64,000 nt of DNA from JAKFEW01 sp036675505 (GCA_036675505.1 JAKFEW010000105.1:1-64000), one strand, 5' to 3'; counted from the stretch's first letter, positions 23,043-32,263 are shown. Numbers and translations: made by a program. The notes: generated from the letters alone by a model not told the origin.

Positions 23043-24731
23043 TTACTGCAGGGCCCAGATCGCGTCGTAGCCGGCCTTCTTCTCCTCCTCGCGCACCTTC
23101 ATGAGCGCGCCCTTCAGGCCCGCCATCAGGTCATCGAGCCGCGCGATGCGGCGCAGCGCGCCGATGTCCTCGAGCTCGGCCTTCGAGAAGGCGACGCCGT
23201 CGTGCGCGGCGACCCAGCCGGTCGCGTAGGTGGTGGGGCCGACGGCGTAGCCGTTCGCGCCGCCGATCAGCGAGAACTTCAGGCGCGGCACCAGCACGAT
23301 CTTCTCCGTGCCCTGCTTCGTGCCGATCTGGAGGTCGATCGAGGTGGCGAGCAGCGCGTCGGCGCCGGCCTCGCGCAGCACGCGCACGAACGGGCGGTCG
23401 AGCGCGAAGGTGCTGGAGACGGCCGCGAAGGCGTTGCTGCCGATCACCGGGAAGAGCGGCCGGGTCTTGCGGTACGATTTCTCGACCAGCGTGTCGCTGA
23501 CATGCTCCGTGGCGACGTCGAGCAGCTTGTAGGTGGGCGCGGCCAGCACCTTCTCCGGCGGAACGATCACGGCGTTGCCGCCCAGGCCCTTGAACACGGC
23601 GCCCAGGTCGCCCGCGGCGTCCTCGAGCAGGCGGTCCCAGGCCACAGGCGCGACCTTCGGGAAGGCGTACGTGGTGGTGGTGGTGGTCGTGATGATGGTG
23701 TTGTCGTAGCCGTAACGCTGGCTCGAGGAGCTGGTCTGCTTGAAGAGCACGCCGCGCAGCTCGAGCGACCCGAGGGCGATGCTCCGCGCGCGGTGGAGCG
23801 GCGGACCGTAGAAGGCCTGGGGCTTGTGGACGGCGTAGATCAGCGATCCGCGCGGGTTGGGCACCTCGCCCTCGATCTGCATCGCCACGGCGTTCTTGAC
23901 GTCGCCCGTGACCGTCACGGGCTGGTGCGACCAGCTCTTGCCGATCGTGAAGGCCGCGCCCGCGGCGCCGGGCGCCGCGACCGAGCTGCCCTCGTAGCGC
24001 TCGACCACCACGTAGTTCGCGCCGGCGTCGACGCCGACGAAGCCCGCGGCGCTGGCGGTGACGCCCATGTGCTTGAAGGCCGCGGCCGGCACGACGATAT
24101 GCTTCGCGGGCCTGGCGATCGCCACGTCGGTCATCGTGCGGATGCCCAGCGTGGTGGCCGCGAGCATCACCTTGAGCTTGCCGGGGCCAACATCCTCGAG
24201 GTCGATCACGAGGTCCTTCGTGAGGTCGACCGCGGCGTTCGCAGCCTTGCCGTTCACGGCCTTGAGCTTCACGGGGGCGGCCGGCTTGACCAGGAACGAC
24301 GCGACCTGGCCCGTGGCGGAGCGCACCTCGATGGTGCGCGGCGCCTTGTCGTTCGGCGGCAGGAACAGGAAGTACGAGCCCTTGCCGAAGTACGTGAGCG
24401 GCACGGGCTGGCCGCCGGCCTTCTTCGCGACGACCGTCCCGTCGATCTCCCACATGCCGATCCCGGCGCGCTTCTGGAAGACGACCGTGATCAGGTTCGC
24501 GCCGGCCTTCCAGTCCTTCTCGACGGCCTGGGTCTCGTAGGTCTGGGCGTCGGCGGGATAGAGGTTCGTCGTGAACTCGACCTTCGCGGCCACGTCCTGG
24601 AGGTTCCCGGTCTTCTGGGTGATCGCGTCAGCCACGCGGTCGCCGATGAAGCGCATGAGGACGCCGCAGCCGGTGGTGCTGAGCGTGGCGGCCGAGAGGA
24701 CGGCAGTGAGCAGGGCGGCGCGGCGGCGCAT
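23043..24731 (-). CDS. Large hypothetical lipoprotein
   Basis: 562 residues with a lipoprotein signal (STTGC, Cys22). The mature protein is beta-rich up to about residue 300, with 'GMWEIDGTVVAKKAG' and 'GSYFLFLPPNDKAPRTIEV'. A Ser/Thr-rich stretch follows at about 330-352 (four serines, later seven threonines). The last third has 'GADALLATSIDLQIGTKQG', reminiscent of periplasmic lipoproteins whose C-terminal domain resembles CsgG-like or GNA1162-like folds, but this is only a suggestion. No function assigned. The threonine run comes from a GTG/GTC repeat at 23680-23695. A weak GAGG Shine-Dalgarno is present. Confidence 0.72.
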   Translation of the reverse strand: MRRRAALLTAVLSAATLSTTGCGVLMRFIGDRVADAITQKTGNLQDVAAKVEFTTNLYPADAQTYETQAVEKDWKAGANLITVVFQKRAGIGMWEIDGTVVAKKAGGQPVPLTYFGKGSYFLFLPPNDKAPRTIEVRSATGQVASFLVKPAAPVKLKAVNGKAANAAVDLTKDLVIDLEDVGPGKLKVMLAATTLGIRTMTDVAIARPAKHIVVPAAAFKHMGVTASAAGFVGVDAGANYVVVERYEGSSVAAPGAAGAAFTIGKSWSHQPVTVTGDVKNAVAMQIEGEVPNPRGSLIYAVHKPQAFYGPPLHRARSIALGSLELRGVLFKQTSSSSQRYGYDNTIITTTTTTTYAFPKVAPVAWDRLLEDAAGDLGAVFKGLGGNAVIVPPEKVLAAPTYKLLDVATEHVSDTLVEKSYRKTRPLFPVIGSNAFAAVSSTFALDRPFVRVLREAGADALLATSIDLQIGTKQGTEKIVLVPRLKFSLIGGANGYAVGPTTYATGWVAAHDGVAFSKAELEDIGALRRIARLDDLMAGLKGALMKVREEEKKAGYDAIWALQ

Positions 24732-24829
24732 GGTCGGTACCTCGGGTCGGGTGTCGGACCCGACTTATGTACCTCACAACGGGACGATTGAAAAGTCCGG
24801 ATATCACCCGAGCCAAGGGGGCTCAGGCG

Positions 24830-26371
24830 TCAGGCGACCTTCTCATCGCCGTCACAACGCCCCGACGGGCTCACCAACAGCGCGCTCACCTGCGCCCACT
24901 GGTCCGCCACCGCATCCGGCCGGTGGCGGGCATAGGCCGCGAGCGCGGCCTCGAGGTCCGCGCGCGGGCCACAGGCGTCGCCGGCCAGCGCGCTCGCGAG
25001 CTCCGGCCGCAGCGCCAGCGCGCGCTCGAGGTCGTGCTTCGCCTCGGCGTAGCGCCCCAGCGCCAGGCGCGCGCAGGCGCGCTTCCAGAGAAGGCCATCG
25101 TGGTTGGGCGTGACGCGCAGGCCGAGGCCGTAGTCGCGCTCGGCGGCCTCCCAGTCGCCGACGGCCTCGTGGGCCAGCCCGCGGTTGAGGTGCAGCGTGC
25201 GATCGCCGGGGATCAGCACCTCGAGCATGTCGAAGTCCGCGATCGCCTCCGCCTGGCGGCCCAGCGCGCGGCGGGCCAGCGCCCGGTGGCGCCGCGCCTC
25301 CACGTGGTTGGGCTCGCGGCGCAGCGCCTCGTCGAGGTGCGGCATGGCGCCCGCCGGGTCGCGCAGCCAGCAGGCCAGCGTGATGCCGAGCTCGGCGTGC
25401 ACCTCCGGATCGGCCGCGTCCACGCGGCGCGCGGCGAGCAGCACGGCGCAGGCGTCTTCAGGCTTGCCGAGCCGCCGCAGGGCGTCCGCGCGGCGCACGA
25501 AGGCCGCCGTGTCGCCGGGCACCTGCTCGATGCGCTCCGCGGCCACGCGGGCGCGCGACTCGTGCTCGAGCGCCTCGCGGGCGATCGCCACGCCCATGCG
25601 CGCTTGCGGGCAGTTGATGCGGTGGCGCAGCGCGCCGAAGTAGTCGGCGATCGCGCCGACCCAGTCGCCCGTGCGGCGGTGCAGCTCGGCGCGCGCCATG
25701 TGGCCGGCCCAGTCGTTCGGCGCTTCAGGGTCGTCGGGCGCGTCGGCCAGCCGCCGCTCGTGGCGGGCCGAGAGCTCGGCGGCGAGCTGGAACTGGAAGG
25801 CCGCCTCGGGGTGATCGGGCGCCAGGACCAGCGCCACGAGGAAATCCGCCATCGCGCCGTCGAAGTCCTCCTGGTCGATCCGCACGCGGCCGCGCAGGAA
25901 CCAGGTCTGCACCTGATCCGAGCGGCGGCGCAGCACCTCGCTGAAGTCTTCCACGGCGCCCTGCAGGTCGCCATCGAGGAAGCGCGCCCAGCCCCGGTGG
26001 TGGTAGGGGCCCATGCGGTCCGGCCGCATCGCGATCGCCCAGCCCAGGTCGGCCACGGCGTCCGCCAGCGCGAGCTGCTCGGTGCGCACCAGGCCGCGGC
26101 GGAAGAGGGCCTCGTAGGCCACCTCGCTGGCGTCGACGGCGATCGCCTGGCCGAAGTCCTCGGCGGCGCCCACCAGATCGCCGATCATCCCGCGCGCCTT
26201 GCCGCGCTGCAAATGGACGGCGGGGTGGCCCGGTAGCTCGGCCAGCACGTCGGTGAAGAGCTCCAGGGCGTCTTCGGGGCGGTCGCGCTCGAGCAGCGTG
26301 AGGCCCTGGCGGTAGGTGGGGTGGTCGAGGGGATGCATGGGCTCGGGGTCATGGAGGGGAACGGGAGCCAT
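24830..26371 (-). CDS. Tetratricopeptide repeat protein
   Basis: 513 residues composed almost wholly of TPR units, roughly 12-13 in number, such as 'YRQGLTLLERDRPEDALELF', 'PAVHLQRGKARGMIGDLVGA' and 'RTLHLNRGLAHEAVGDWEAA'. No signal peptide, so probably a cytoplasmic scaffold. Two starts are possible, ATG 26371 (GAGGG upstream) and ATG 26338 (MHPLDHP); the first is kept. The partner is unknown and no obvious neighbour suggests one. High charge and Ala/Arg content are typical of this genome. Confidence 0.88.
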   Translation of the reverse strand: MAPVPLHDPEPMHPLDHPTYRQGLTLLERDRPEDALELFTDVLAELPGHPAVHLQRGKARGMIGDLVGAAEDFGQAIAVDASEVAYEALFRRGLVRTEQLALADAVADLGWAIAMRPDRMGPYHHRGWARFLDGDLQGAVEDFSEVLRRRSDQVQTWFLRGRVRIDQEDFDGAMADFLVALVLAPDHPEAAFQFQLAAELSARHERRLADAPDDPEAPNDWAGHMARAELHRRTGDWVGAIADYFGALRHRINCPQARMGVAIAREALEHESRARVAAERIEQVPGDTAAFVRRADALRRLGKPEDACAVLLAARRVDAADPEVHAELGITLACWLRDPAGAMPHLDEALRREPNHVEARRHRALARRALGRQAEAIADFDMLEVLIPGDRTLHLNRGLAHEAVGDWEAAERDYGLGLRVTPNHDGLLWKRACARLALGRYAEAKHDLERALALRPELASALAGDACGPRADLEAALAAYARHRPDAVADQWAQVSALLVSPSGRCDGDEKVA

Positions 26372-26550
26372 CGTAAGCCCTCAAAGCCGCTCCACGCGGT
26401 GATCATCGCCGCAACCCGCACGTGAGGCCGCTCACCGCCCGGCCCGGTGCGCAAGGTGGCTCGGGCATTAGAATCGTCCAACATGACGATAACCGGTCCA
26501 GATCTGGGGGGAAAATGCGGTCGACCGAGCTGAAAACCAGAAAGGGTCTT

Positions 26551-26634
26551 ATGTCACGCCGCTTGACAGTCGCTCTCGCCACCATGATCGCGGCTGCCGC
26601 CCTCGACGCCGGCCCGGCCCACGCGATCGGGTGA
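26551..26634 (+). pseudogene. Signal-peptide fragment of outer-membrane protein, cut by in-frame TGA
   Basis: 27 codons from ATG 26551 (AAGGG ribosome binding site) encode a clear export signal, 'MSRRLTVALATMIAAAALDA' then 'GPAHAIG', and then TGA at 26632-26634. The downstream 334-codon frame continues in the same phase without a signal peptide. The two pieces read as one outer-membrane protein interrupted by a single stop where a Cys (TGC/TGT) codon would fit. Confidence 0.6.
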
Positions 26635-27639
26635 GTGCGGGCGTCATGCGCGCCCGTGTCTGGCGCGTCCGCTCGTCATCTGCACGCCGGTCAGTGGCGG
26701 CTCAGCCAGGGGCTGCGCTACTGGAAATCCCAACGCCACTTCGTGGAGGCGGTCGAGCAACATGAACGCGAGCTCGAGCACAGCGAGGTGGTCAACACGA
26801 TCGGCCTGCTCGATACCGGCATGTCGTACGCCTTCAACGACCGCGTGAGCTTCCAGGTCGGCTTGCCGCTCCAGGCCGCGACCCGCTCGAGCCCGGTGCG
26901 CGACGCCGACCGCGAGACGCGTGATCGGGACGTCTACGCAGCCAACGGCCCGGGCGACATGACTATGGGCTTCCGCGCCTGGGTGCTCGAGCCGGTCGCC
27001 GACCAGGCGGCCAACCTCGAGGTCGGCCTGAGCGCGAAGTTGCCCACAGGGCCCACCAACCTGCGCGCCTCGCGCCGCAGCTGGGACGCCGCGACCGGCG
27101 CGTACAAGGTCACGGAGAACTTCGCCGACCAGTCGGTCATGCCGGGCGACGGCGGCTTCGGCGCGCTCGTCCAGCTCAGCGGCTACTGGGACCTGCCGCT
27201 CGGCGTGACGAGCTACCTCGACGGCGCCTACTTGCTCAACCCGATGGACAACAGCGGCATCGTGACGGGGCGCTCGGACGCCTCCGAGCGCTTCATGTCG
27301 ATCACGGACCAATACTTGCTGCGGTCCGGCCTCGGCGCGGGCGTGGCCTGGGTGCCCGGGCTGGGCGTGAGCCTCGGCGGCCGCTGGGACGGCGTGCCCG
27401 TGCGCGATCTGGTCGGCACGTCGGACCACTTCCGGCGGCCCGGCTACACGATCTCGCTCGACCCTGGCGTCAGCTACGCCTGGGGCCGGCACGTGGTGAC
27501 GCTCAACGTGCCCTGGGCGCTCTACCGCACGCGGCTGGTGAGCGTGACGAACGCGCGCGACAACAAGAAGGGCGACGCGGCCTTCGCGGACTACATGGTG
27601 TCGCTGGGCTATACAGTGACCTTCGGGCCGCAAGATTGA
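26635..27639 (+). CDS. Outer-membrane beta-barrel-like protein lacking its signal peptide (see upstream TGA)
   Basis: 334 codons. Barrel-like alternation of aromatic and Gly residues: 'HAGQWRLSQGLRYWKSQRHF', 'LLDTGMSYAFNDRVSFQVGL', 'VTSYLDGAYLLNPMDNSG', 'LGAGVAWVPGLGVSLGGRWD', 'YTISLDPGVSYAWGRHVVTL', ending 'SLGYTVTFGPQD'. It resembles transporter-like outer-membrane proteins that respond to metals or aromatic compounds, with no certain family. On its own the frame would start at a GTG without export signal, so either the upstream TGA is read through, the sequence has an error, or the gene is dead. The remainder shows no other stop or frameshift, so any inactivation is recent. Confidence 0.7.
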   Translation: MRASCAPVSGASARHLHAGQWRLSQGLRYWKSQRHFVEAVEQHERELEHSEVVNTIGLLDTGMSYAFNDRVSFQVGLPLQAATRSSPVRDADRETRDRDVYAANGPGDMTMGFRAWVLEPVADQAANLEVGLSAKLPTGPTNLRASRRSWDAATGAYKVTENFADQSVMPGDGGFGALVQLSGYWDLPLGVTSYLDGAYLLNPMDNSGIVTGRSDASERFMSITDQYLLRSGLGAGVAWVPGLGVSLGGRWDGVPVRDLVGTSDHFRRPGYTISLDPGVSYAWGRHVVTLNVPWALYRTRLVSVTNARDNKKGDAAFADYMVSLGYTVTFGPQD

Positions 27640-27642
27640 TGG

Positions 27643-27655
27643 TACCCTGACAGGC
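27643..27655 (+). promoter_or_regulatory. Leaderless-type -10 element
   Basis: TACCCT at 27643-27648, then 7 nt, then ATG 27656. No Shine-Dalgarno. Confidence 0.45.
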
Positions 27656-28222
27656 ATGCGCCTCGGGCCCTTCGCCATCACCCTGAAAGACGGCACGTCG
27701 CTGACGCTGCGCTCGCCTTCGGGCGCGGACGCGGCGGCGATGCTCGCGTACATGCGCCCGTTCCTGCGCGAGAGCTCGCGGAACATGAACCACTTCGAGA
27801 CCGGCTTCGATGCGCTGACCGAGGCGGACGAAGCCACGATCCTCGACAAGTACGCGAGCGACCCGCGCGGCTTCATGCTCTCGGCTTTCACCCGAGACGG
27901 CGCCGTCGTCGGCAACATCGGCGTGTTCGTCGACGCCCGCGGGCGCCTGGCGCATAGCGGCACGATCGGGATGGGCGCGCGCGCGGCCTACCACGGCAAG
28001 GGCCTCGGCCTGGCGCTCATGCAGGCCGCCATCCGCGAGGCGGAGGCCGCGGGCGTCTGGAACTTGCGGCTGACGGTGCGCACCTTCAACACGCCCGCCA
28101 TCGGGCTCTACGAGAAGTGCGGCTTCGAGCGCGTCGGCACGCTGAGAGCGGTCGCGCAGGTCGATGAAGGCTTCGCCGACGAATACCTCTACCAGCGGCT
28201 GGGCAAGCGGGCCCGCGCCTAG
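27656..28222 (+). CDS. GNAT family N-acetyltransferase
   Basis: 188 residues. Motif A for acetyl-CoA binding is 'GMGARAAYHGKGLGLALMQA' at about 103-122 (RxxGxGxA/G type, with H-G-K-G-L-G). Motif B follows as 'LRLTVRTFNTPAIGLYEKCG', ending 'FERVGTLRAV'. This is the layout of RimJ/RimI-like and aminoglycoside-type acetyltransferases; the substrate is unknown. It has a leaderless-type start 17 bp past the outer-membrane protein stop, so it has its own promoter. Confidence 0.88.
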   Translation: MRLGPFAITLKDGTSLTLRSPSGADAAAMLAYMRPFLRESSRNMNHFETGFDALTEADEATILDKYASDPRGFMLSAFTRDGAVVGNIGVFVDARGRLAHSGTIGMGARAAYHGKGLGLALMQAAIREAEAAGVWNLRLTVRTFNTPAIGLYEKCGFERVGTLRAVAQVDEGFADEYLYQRLGKRARA

Positions 28223-28244
28223 CCGGCCAGCCGGCGGCGCCTTT

Positions 28245-29150
28245 TCAGGTCAGGTGCGCGTGGCTCTCGGGATGCACGTCGTCGTGCGTCGCGGGCTCCA
28301 GGTGGGTCGTCACCGTGACGAGCTCGCCCGGGAACAGCGCGCCGATGCGCCGCTCGATCAGGCCCGCGACGGTGTGCGCGGACTGCAAGCTGACCTCGTC
28401 GGGGAACAGCAGGTGGGCCTCGATCAGCACCTCGTCGCCCACCCGCCGGTGGCGCACCTGGTGGAACCCCACGATCAGCCCCTCGGCCTGCGCCTCGCCC
28501 AGGCACGCGATCAGGCGGGCGGACTCCGCCGGCTGGGCGTGGTCCATCAGCCCCTCGAAGCTCGTGCGCAGCAACAGCGAGGCATTCCAGACGATGTTCA
28601 CGCCGACGGCGATCGCGAGCAGCGGGTCGAGCCAGGCCACGCCGGTCGCCCAGACCAGCAGCACGCCGAGCACCACGCCGGCGCTCGTCCAGCTGTCCGT
28701 CAGCACATGCTGGCCATTCGCGACGAGCACGAGCGCATTGTGGCGCTTGCCCGTGCGGATGAGCCAGGTGCCGAGCGCCAGGTTCACGAGCGCGAGCGCG
28801 CCCGTGATCGCGATGCCGAGCCCCAGCTGCTGGAGCTGCGAGCCCAGGATCAGCGACCGCGCGCCCGTCAAGATGATCGCGAGCGCCGCGCCGAGGATCA
28901 GCGCGCCCTCGAAGCCCGCCGAGAAGTAGGCGAACTTGCCGTGCCCGTAGGGATGGTCCTCGTCCGCGGGCTTGGCCGTCCACCAGACCCCGAAGGCCGC
29001 GACGGCCGTCGCGCCCAGGTGGATGACCGACTCGAGGGCGTCCGAGAAGATCGCCGCCGAGCCGGTCAGAAAGGCGGCGTAAAGCTTGCCGCCCAACATG
29101 AGCACGGCGGTGACGATGCTGGCACCAACGGCGAGACGACGGGGATCCAT
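28245..29150 (-). CDS. Cation diffusion facilitator (CDF) transporter
   Basis: 301 residues. Six membrane segments are visible from about residue 10 to 195. Metal-site motifs are 'SDALESVIHL' (TM2) with 'DEDHPYGHGKFAYFSAGFEG', and 'HVLTDSWTSAG' (TM5). The cytoplasmic CDF C-terminal domain at about 205-290 contains 'HQVRHRRVGDEVLIEAHLLF' and 'HTVAGLIERRIGALFPG'. Final residues 'HDDVHPESHAHLT' are His-rich and could bind metal. Exports Zn, Co, Fe or similar divalent cations from the cytoplasm with proton antiport. GGGAGGGCCACG precedes the ATG. Unlike canonical members the TM2 motif is S-D rather than H-D, which can alter metal choice. Confidence 0.92.
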   Translation of the reverse strand: MDPRRLAVGASIVTAVLMLGGKLYAAFLTGSAAIFSDALESVIHLGATAVAAFGVWWTAKPADEDHPYGHGKFAYFSAGFEGALILGAALAIILTGARSLILGSQLQQLGLGIAITGALALVNLALGTWLIRTGKRHNALVLVANGQHVLTDSWTSAGVVLGVLLVWATGVAWLDPLLAIAVGVNIVWNASLLLRTSFEGLMDHAQPAESARLIACLGEAQAEGLIVGFHQVRHRRVGDEVLIEAHLLFPDEVSLQSAHTVAGLIERRIGALFPGELVTVTTHLEPATHDDVHPESHAHLT

Positions 29151-29193
29151 CGTGGCCCTCCCGGCCCCATGGTGCCGTGCCGGGCCGCTGCCG

Positions 29194-29574
29194 TCAAACC
29201 CTGGCCGGCTCGGCTTTCAGCAGGCGATCGATCGCGCCGAGCAAGTCCGTGCGTCGGAATGGCTTGAGCAGGATCGCGTCCATGCCGGCCGCGCGCATCG
29301 CGTGCTGGTCCGCTTGCGAGGCCCTGGCCGTCACGCCGAGGACCTTCACGGCGCCGTGGCGGGGATCGCGCCGCACCGCCAGCGTGAAGCCGATGCCGTC
29401 CAGGATCGGCATCAGGACATCCACGAGCAGGAGATCGAACTCGCCTTCGGCCAGGCGATCGAGCGCTTGCGCCCCATCCGCCGCGAGCACGACGTCGTGC
29501 CCGGCGGTTTCCGCGATCAAGCGGGCGATTTCGAGGTTGTTGGGTTCATCGTCGATAACGAGAAGGCGTGCCAT
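29194..29574 (-). CDS. Single-domain response regulator
   Basis: 126 residues, a stand-alone CheY-like receiver. Acidic pair in 'LLVIDDEPNNLEIARLIAE', phosphoacceptor Asp in 'LLLVDVLMPILDG', conserved Thr/Ala near 'GVTARAS' and Lys in 'LLKPFRRTDLL'. No output domain. ATG at 29574 begins the domain exactly; a longer frame would add a non-coding-like extension. No Shine-Dalgarno; TACCAT lies 9 nt upstream. No adjacent kinase. Confidence 0.88.
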   Translation of the reverse strand: MARLLVIDDEPNNLEIARLIAETAGHDVVLAADGAQALDRLAEGEFDLLLVDVLMPILDGIGFTLAVRRDPRHGAVKVLGVTARASQADQHAMRAAGMDAILLKPFRRTDLLGAIDRLLKAEPARV

Positions 29575-29733
29575 ATGGGCCGTATGGTAGCAAGGTCGCC
29601 TGGCGGGGCCTTTGTGCAAACGGACCGAGTTTCTCGTGCACTTCGCTCAAAGGAGACCACGCCCGGTTATCCCGCGTGGCGTGCGGGTAAGCAACCGTCA
29701 GCCCTGACGGCGCCCCATTCCGAGAAGGGTTCG

Positions 29734-31089
29734 ATGACCGGCGAAGCCCCCCCCAACAAAGAATCGCTGATCGAACGTGCCAACGTCCCCGAGCTCGAGG
29801 TCGTCTTGCTGCAGCAGCAGTTGAACGCCCGGGTCCGGGCAGGCACCCTTTCAGGCCCGCCGGTGCCCGAAAACGGCAAGATGGACGCGGCCACCGAGGC
29901 CAAGCAGCGCGAGATGGAGGCCTTCGACGCGATCGCCCTCGCGAAGCTCGACCCGCGCAAGCCGGAGAACCCCGCCGAGCATGAGGCCGCCCGCGCCGAA
30001 GACGAGCGCGTGCTCGCGTTCGTGCGCGACGAGTTCCGGCACATCGGCGACACGCTCTACATGGACCACGACCACAAGGCCCCCACCAAGGAGCGCATCC
30101 GCAAGCTGGAGGTCACCTTCCGCCGCAAGTGGGCCGCCGCGGGCCAGGCGGCCGAGGCGATCGAGGCGGTGCTGCGCGAGGTCGTGCGGCCGGGCAGCCT
30201 GCTCGTGGCCGACGGCGCGTTCGACTACGGGCGGCTCGAGCACGCGCTCGCGAACATGCGCAAGCTGGAGCACGCGCTGATCACCGTGCCGACCGACGAC
30301 CCGGATTACCCGGCCCTCGCCGAGAAGGTCGCGGGCTACCGCGCCTCGATCGTGGCCGGCCTGGGCGGCGCGCGGCCGGCCGCGAAGCCCGCGGCCCAGG
30401 CCCCCGCCCCGGCCGAGGCCGCCGAGCCTGCGGCCGCGCCGCGACCGGCCCCGTCCCGTCGCGCCACGGCCGATTTGCCGTCGCCGCCCGCAGCGCCGTC
30501 GACCGGCGAGCTTGCGGCGGGCTTCGTGCCGGACCCCGAGCGCGAGAAGAAGAGCCGCGAGCTCGACATGATGGGCCCCGAGAGCAAGCTCAAGCTCCTG
30601 ATGGACCACGAAGGCGATCCGGCCGACCCGCTGGTCGCCCAGATCGCCGCCTCGATCGCGCGCACGCACCCCGAGATTTTCACCCCTGCGATGGCGACGC
30701 GGCTCGACGCCTACGCGATGAACGACCTGGTGCGCGACGAAGGGCGGCTCGGCAAGCTGCCGCCGAAGGCCCGCCTCGCGATGGTGAAGGACTTCGCGGG
30801 GCGCCAGGCGGCGGGCGACGAGGCCGACGCCACCGCCGCTTTCGCAGGCGCCCTCGCGGCCTCGCTGCTCAAGCAGCACCCCAGCGCGGCCAGCGAGCTG
30901 ATCGCGAACGCGCCCGGCGATCTCAAGGCGCGCCTGACGGTCGCGATGCTCGGCCGGCTCGCCGACGACGACCTCGTGAAGCTGCCGCGCGAGGCCCTTC
31001 ATGCGCTTTACAAGGAAATCCAGGGCCGCGGCTCCGCCGACGAGCGGCGCCACCTCGCACGCCTCGTCAGGTTGATGAACAAACGGTAG
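29734..31089 (+). CDS. Hypothetical helical protein
   Basis: 451 residues from ATG 29734 (AGAAGGG 4-8 nt upstream; the longer open frame overlaps the antisense receiver gene). N-terminal 1-200 is charged and helical ('LEVVLLQQQLNARVRAGTL', 'RIRKLEVTFRRKWAAAGQAA'), then an Ala/Pro-rich linker at about 212-270, then a second helical domain to the end with 'ESKLKLLMDHEGDPADPLVA' and 'KARLTVAMLGRLADDDLVKL'. No signal peptide or recognised domain. The two-domain layout with a Pro linker suggests a scaffold or adaptor. It is followed 59 bp later by a zinc-ribbon protein gene with its own promoter. Confidence 0.75.
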   Translation: MTGEAPPNKESLIERANVPELEVVLLQQQLNARVRAGTLSGPPVPENGKMDAATEAKQREMEAFDAIALAKLDPRKPENPAEHEAARAEDERVLAFVRDEFRHIGDTLYMDHDHKAPTKERIRKLEVTFRRKWAAAGQAAEAIEAVLREVVRPGSLLVADGAFDYGRLEHALANMRKLEHALITVPTDDPDYPALAEKVAGYRASIVAGLGGARPAAKPAAQAPAPAEAAEPAAAPRPAPSRRATADLPSPPAAPSTGELAAGFVPDPEREKKSRELDMMGPESKLKLLMDHEGDPADPLVAQIAASIARTHPEIFTPAMATRLDAYAMNDLVRDEGRLGKLPPKARLAMVKDFAGRQAAGDEADATAAFAGALAASLLKQHPSAASELIANAPGDLKARLTVAMLGRLADDDLVKLPREALHALYKEIQGRGSADERRHLARLVRLMNKR

Positions 31090-31136
31090 CCCGAGCCACG
31101 GTAGCCCAAGCCACAGATCGGTCGGTCGCCGGGGGG

Positions 31137-31148
31137 TAGCCTGAACCT
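31137..31148 (+). promoter_or_regulatory. Leaderless-type -10 element
   Basis: GGG then TAGCCT at 31137-31142, 6 nt, ATG 31149. No Shine-Dalgarno. Confidence 0.5.
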
Positions 31149-32081
31149 ATGAAATGTCCGAGCTGCGGGGGCGAAGTCCCCCACGTCGCGCTCAAATGTA
31201 AGCACTGCGGCACCGCGCTGAAGAAGCAGGCGCCGCCGCCCGCGGCCGCCAAGCCGGCGCCGAAGGCGCCCAGGCCCGACGACCCGCTCAAGGCGCTCGC
31301 CAAGGAGGCGCTCGCCCAGCAGAAGTCGAAGCAGGGCCCCACGAAGGGCGATGCCAGACCTGCCGCGGCCGATCCCAAGGCACAGGCCAAGAAAAAGGTC
31401 GGCACGGGCGACCTCGCGCCCGGCAAGGATGGCAAGCCGGCCGCCCCGGCCGAGGGCGCGGTCGAAGAGATCATGCAGGCCAAGCCCGTCGATCCGCGCA
31501 GGCGGCTCATGATCAACGCGGGCATCGGCGTGGCGCTGGTGATCGCCGCGCTGATCGGCTGGCGCACGGACGCGGCGCAGAACTACATCACGACCTGGGC
31601 CGCCGGCGCGGCCGTGCGCGACCTGCCCTTCGACAACCTGGAAGCCGAGTACCTCGGCGCGGGCACGGGCCAGCTCCGCGTGCCCGACGGCTACACGGAG
31701 CTCGAAGGCATGCCCGCCGGCACCCGCGGGCTGAGCTTCCAGGTCGCGCTCGACCTCGCCTTCAGGGGCCGCCGCGAGGCGGCGTTCACGCTCGTCGGCA
31801 AGCGCCTCAAGTATGAAGACGCGCTCGCCCAGGCCAAGGGGATCGACCCGCTGGCGCGCGAGTTCACGGCCTCCTACGGCAAGAACGCGTTCCGCACGAT
31901 CCGCTACAAGCAGGCGCCGGCCGACGGCGCGGTCGGCAAGCTGCAGACGATGCGCTTCTATCAGTCGAAGAAAGAGACCGAGAACCCCTTGACGATCGAG
32001 TTCGGTTACGAAGCGAACGAACAGAACGGGGTGATTATCGACAAGCTGATCGACCGCGTTCTGACATCCGTCGCGGAATAA
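31149..32081 (+). CDS. Membrane protein with N-terminal zinc ribbon
   Basis: 310 residues. Starts with a zinc ribbon, 'MKCPSCGGEVPHVALKCKHC' (Cys3/Cys6 and Cys17/Cys20). A Lys/Ala/Pro-rich disordered stretch follows (about 25-115), one membrane helix 'LMINAGIGVALVIAALIGW' at about 119-137, then an extracytoplasmic domain of about 170 residues with no recognised family. The layout, cytosolic zinc ribbon, tether, single TM and outer domain, is common in bacterial envelope proteins of unknown role. A leaderless-type start supports ATG 31149. Confidence 0.78.
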   Translation: MKCPSCGGEVPHVALKCKHCGTALKKQAPPPAAAKPAPKAPRPDDPLKALAKEALAQQKSKQGPTKGDARPAAADPKAQAKKKVGTGDLAPGKDGKPAAPAEGAVEEIMQAKPVDPRRRLMINAGIGVALVIAALIGWRTDAAQNYITTWAAGAAVRDLPFDNLEAEYLGAGTGQLRVPDGYTELEGMPAGTRGLSFQVALDLAFRGRREAAFTLVGKRLKYEDALAQAKGIDPLAREFTASYGKNAFRTIRYKQAPADGAVGKLQTMRFYQSKKETENPLTIEFGYEANEQNGVIIDKLIDRVLTSVAE

Positions 32082-32263
32082 TCGCATTCCAGATCAACCC
32101 TGAAAGCTTTCGAGCGGGCCATTTTCACAAAGCAGACGACCGGAAAGCCTGGTTGCTAGGGGCTTTACTAACATAAGGCTTGTGATAAGGCGGCCGGGCA
32201 GGGGTAAACAAGCCTTGGATTCAGATTGCGCCTGCGCTTGCTTGCTTTCAGAGGGTTCGTTCC

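Noticed and set aside
23680..23700. GTG/GTC repeat that might be a microsatellite of regulatory use
   Set aside because: It lies inside the coding frame of the 23043 lipoprotein and encodes a threonine run; no phase-variation context.
26632..26656. Selenocysteine insertion at the TGA
   Set aside because: A 6-bp hairpin lies close, but its distance and loop do not match a bacterial SECIS, and no sel genes are in the window. Kept only as an unlikely alternative.
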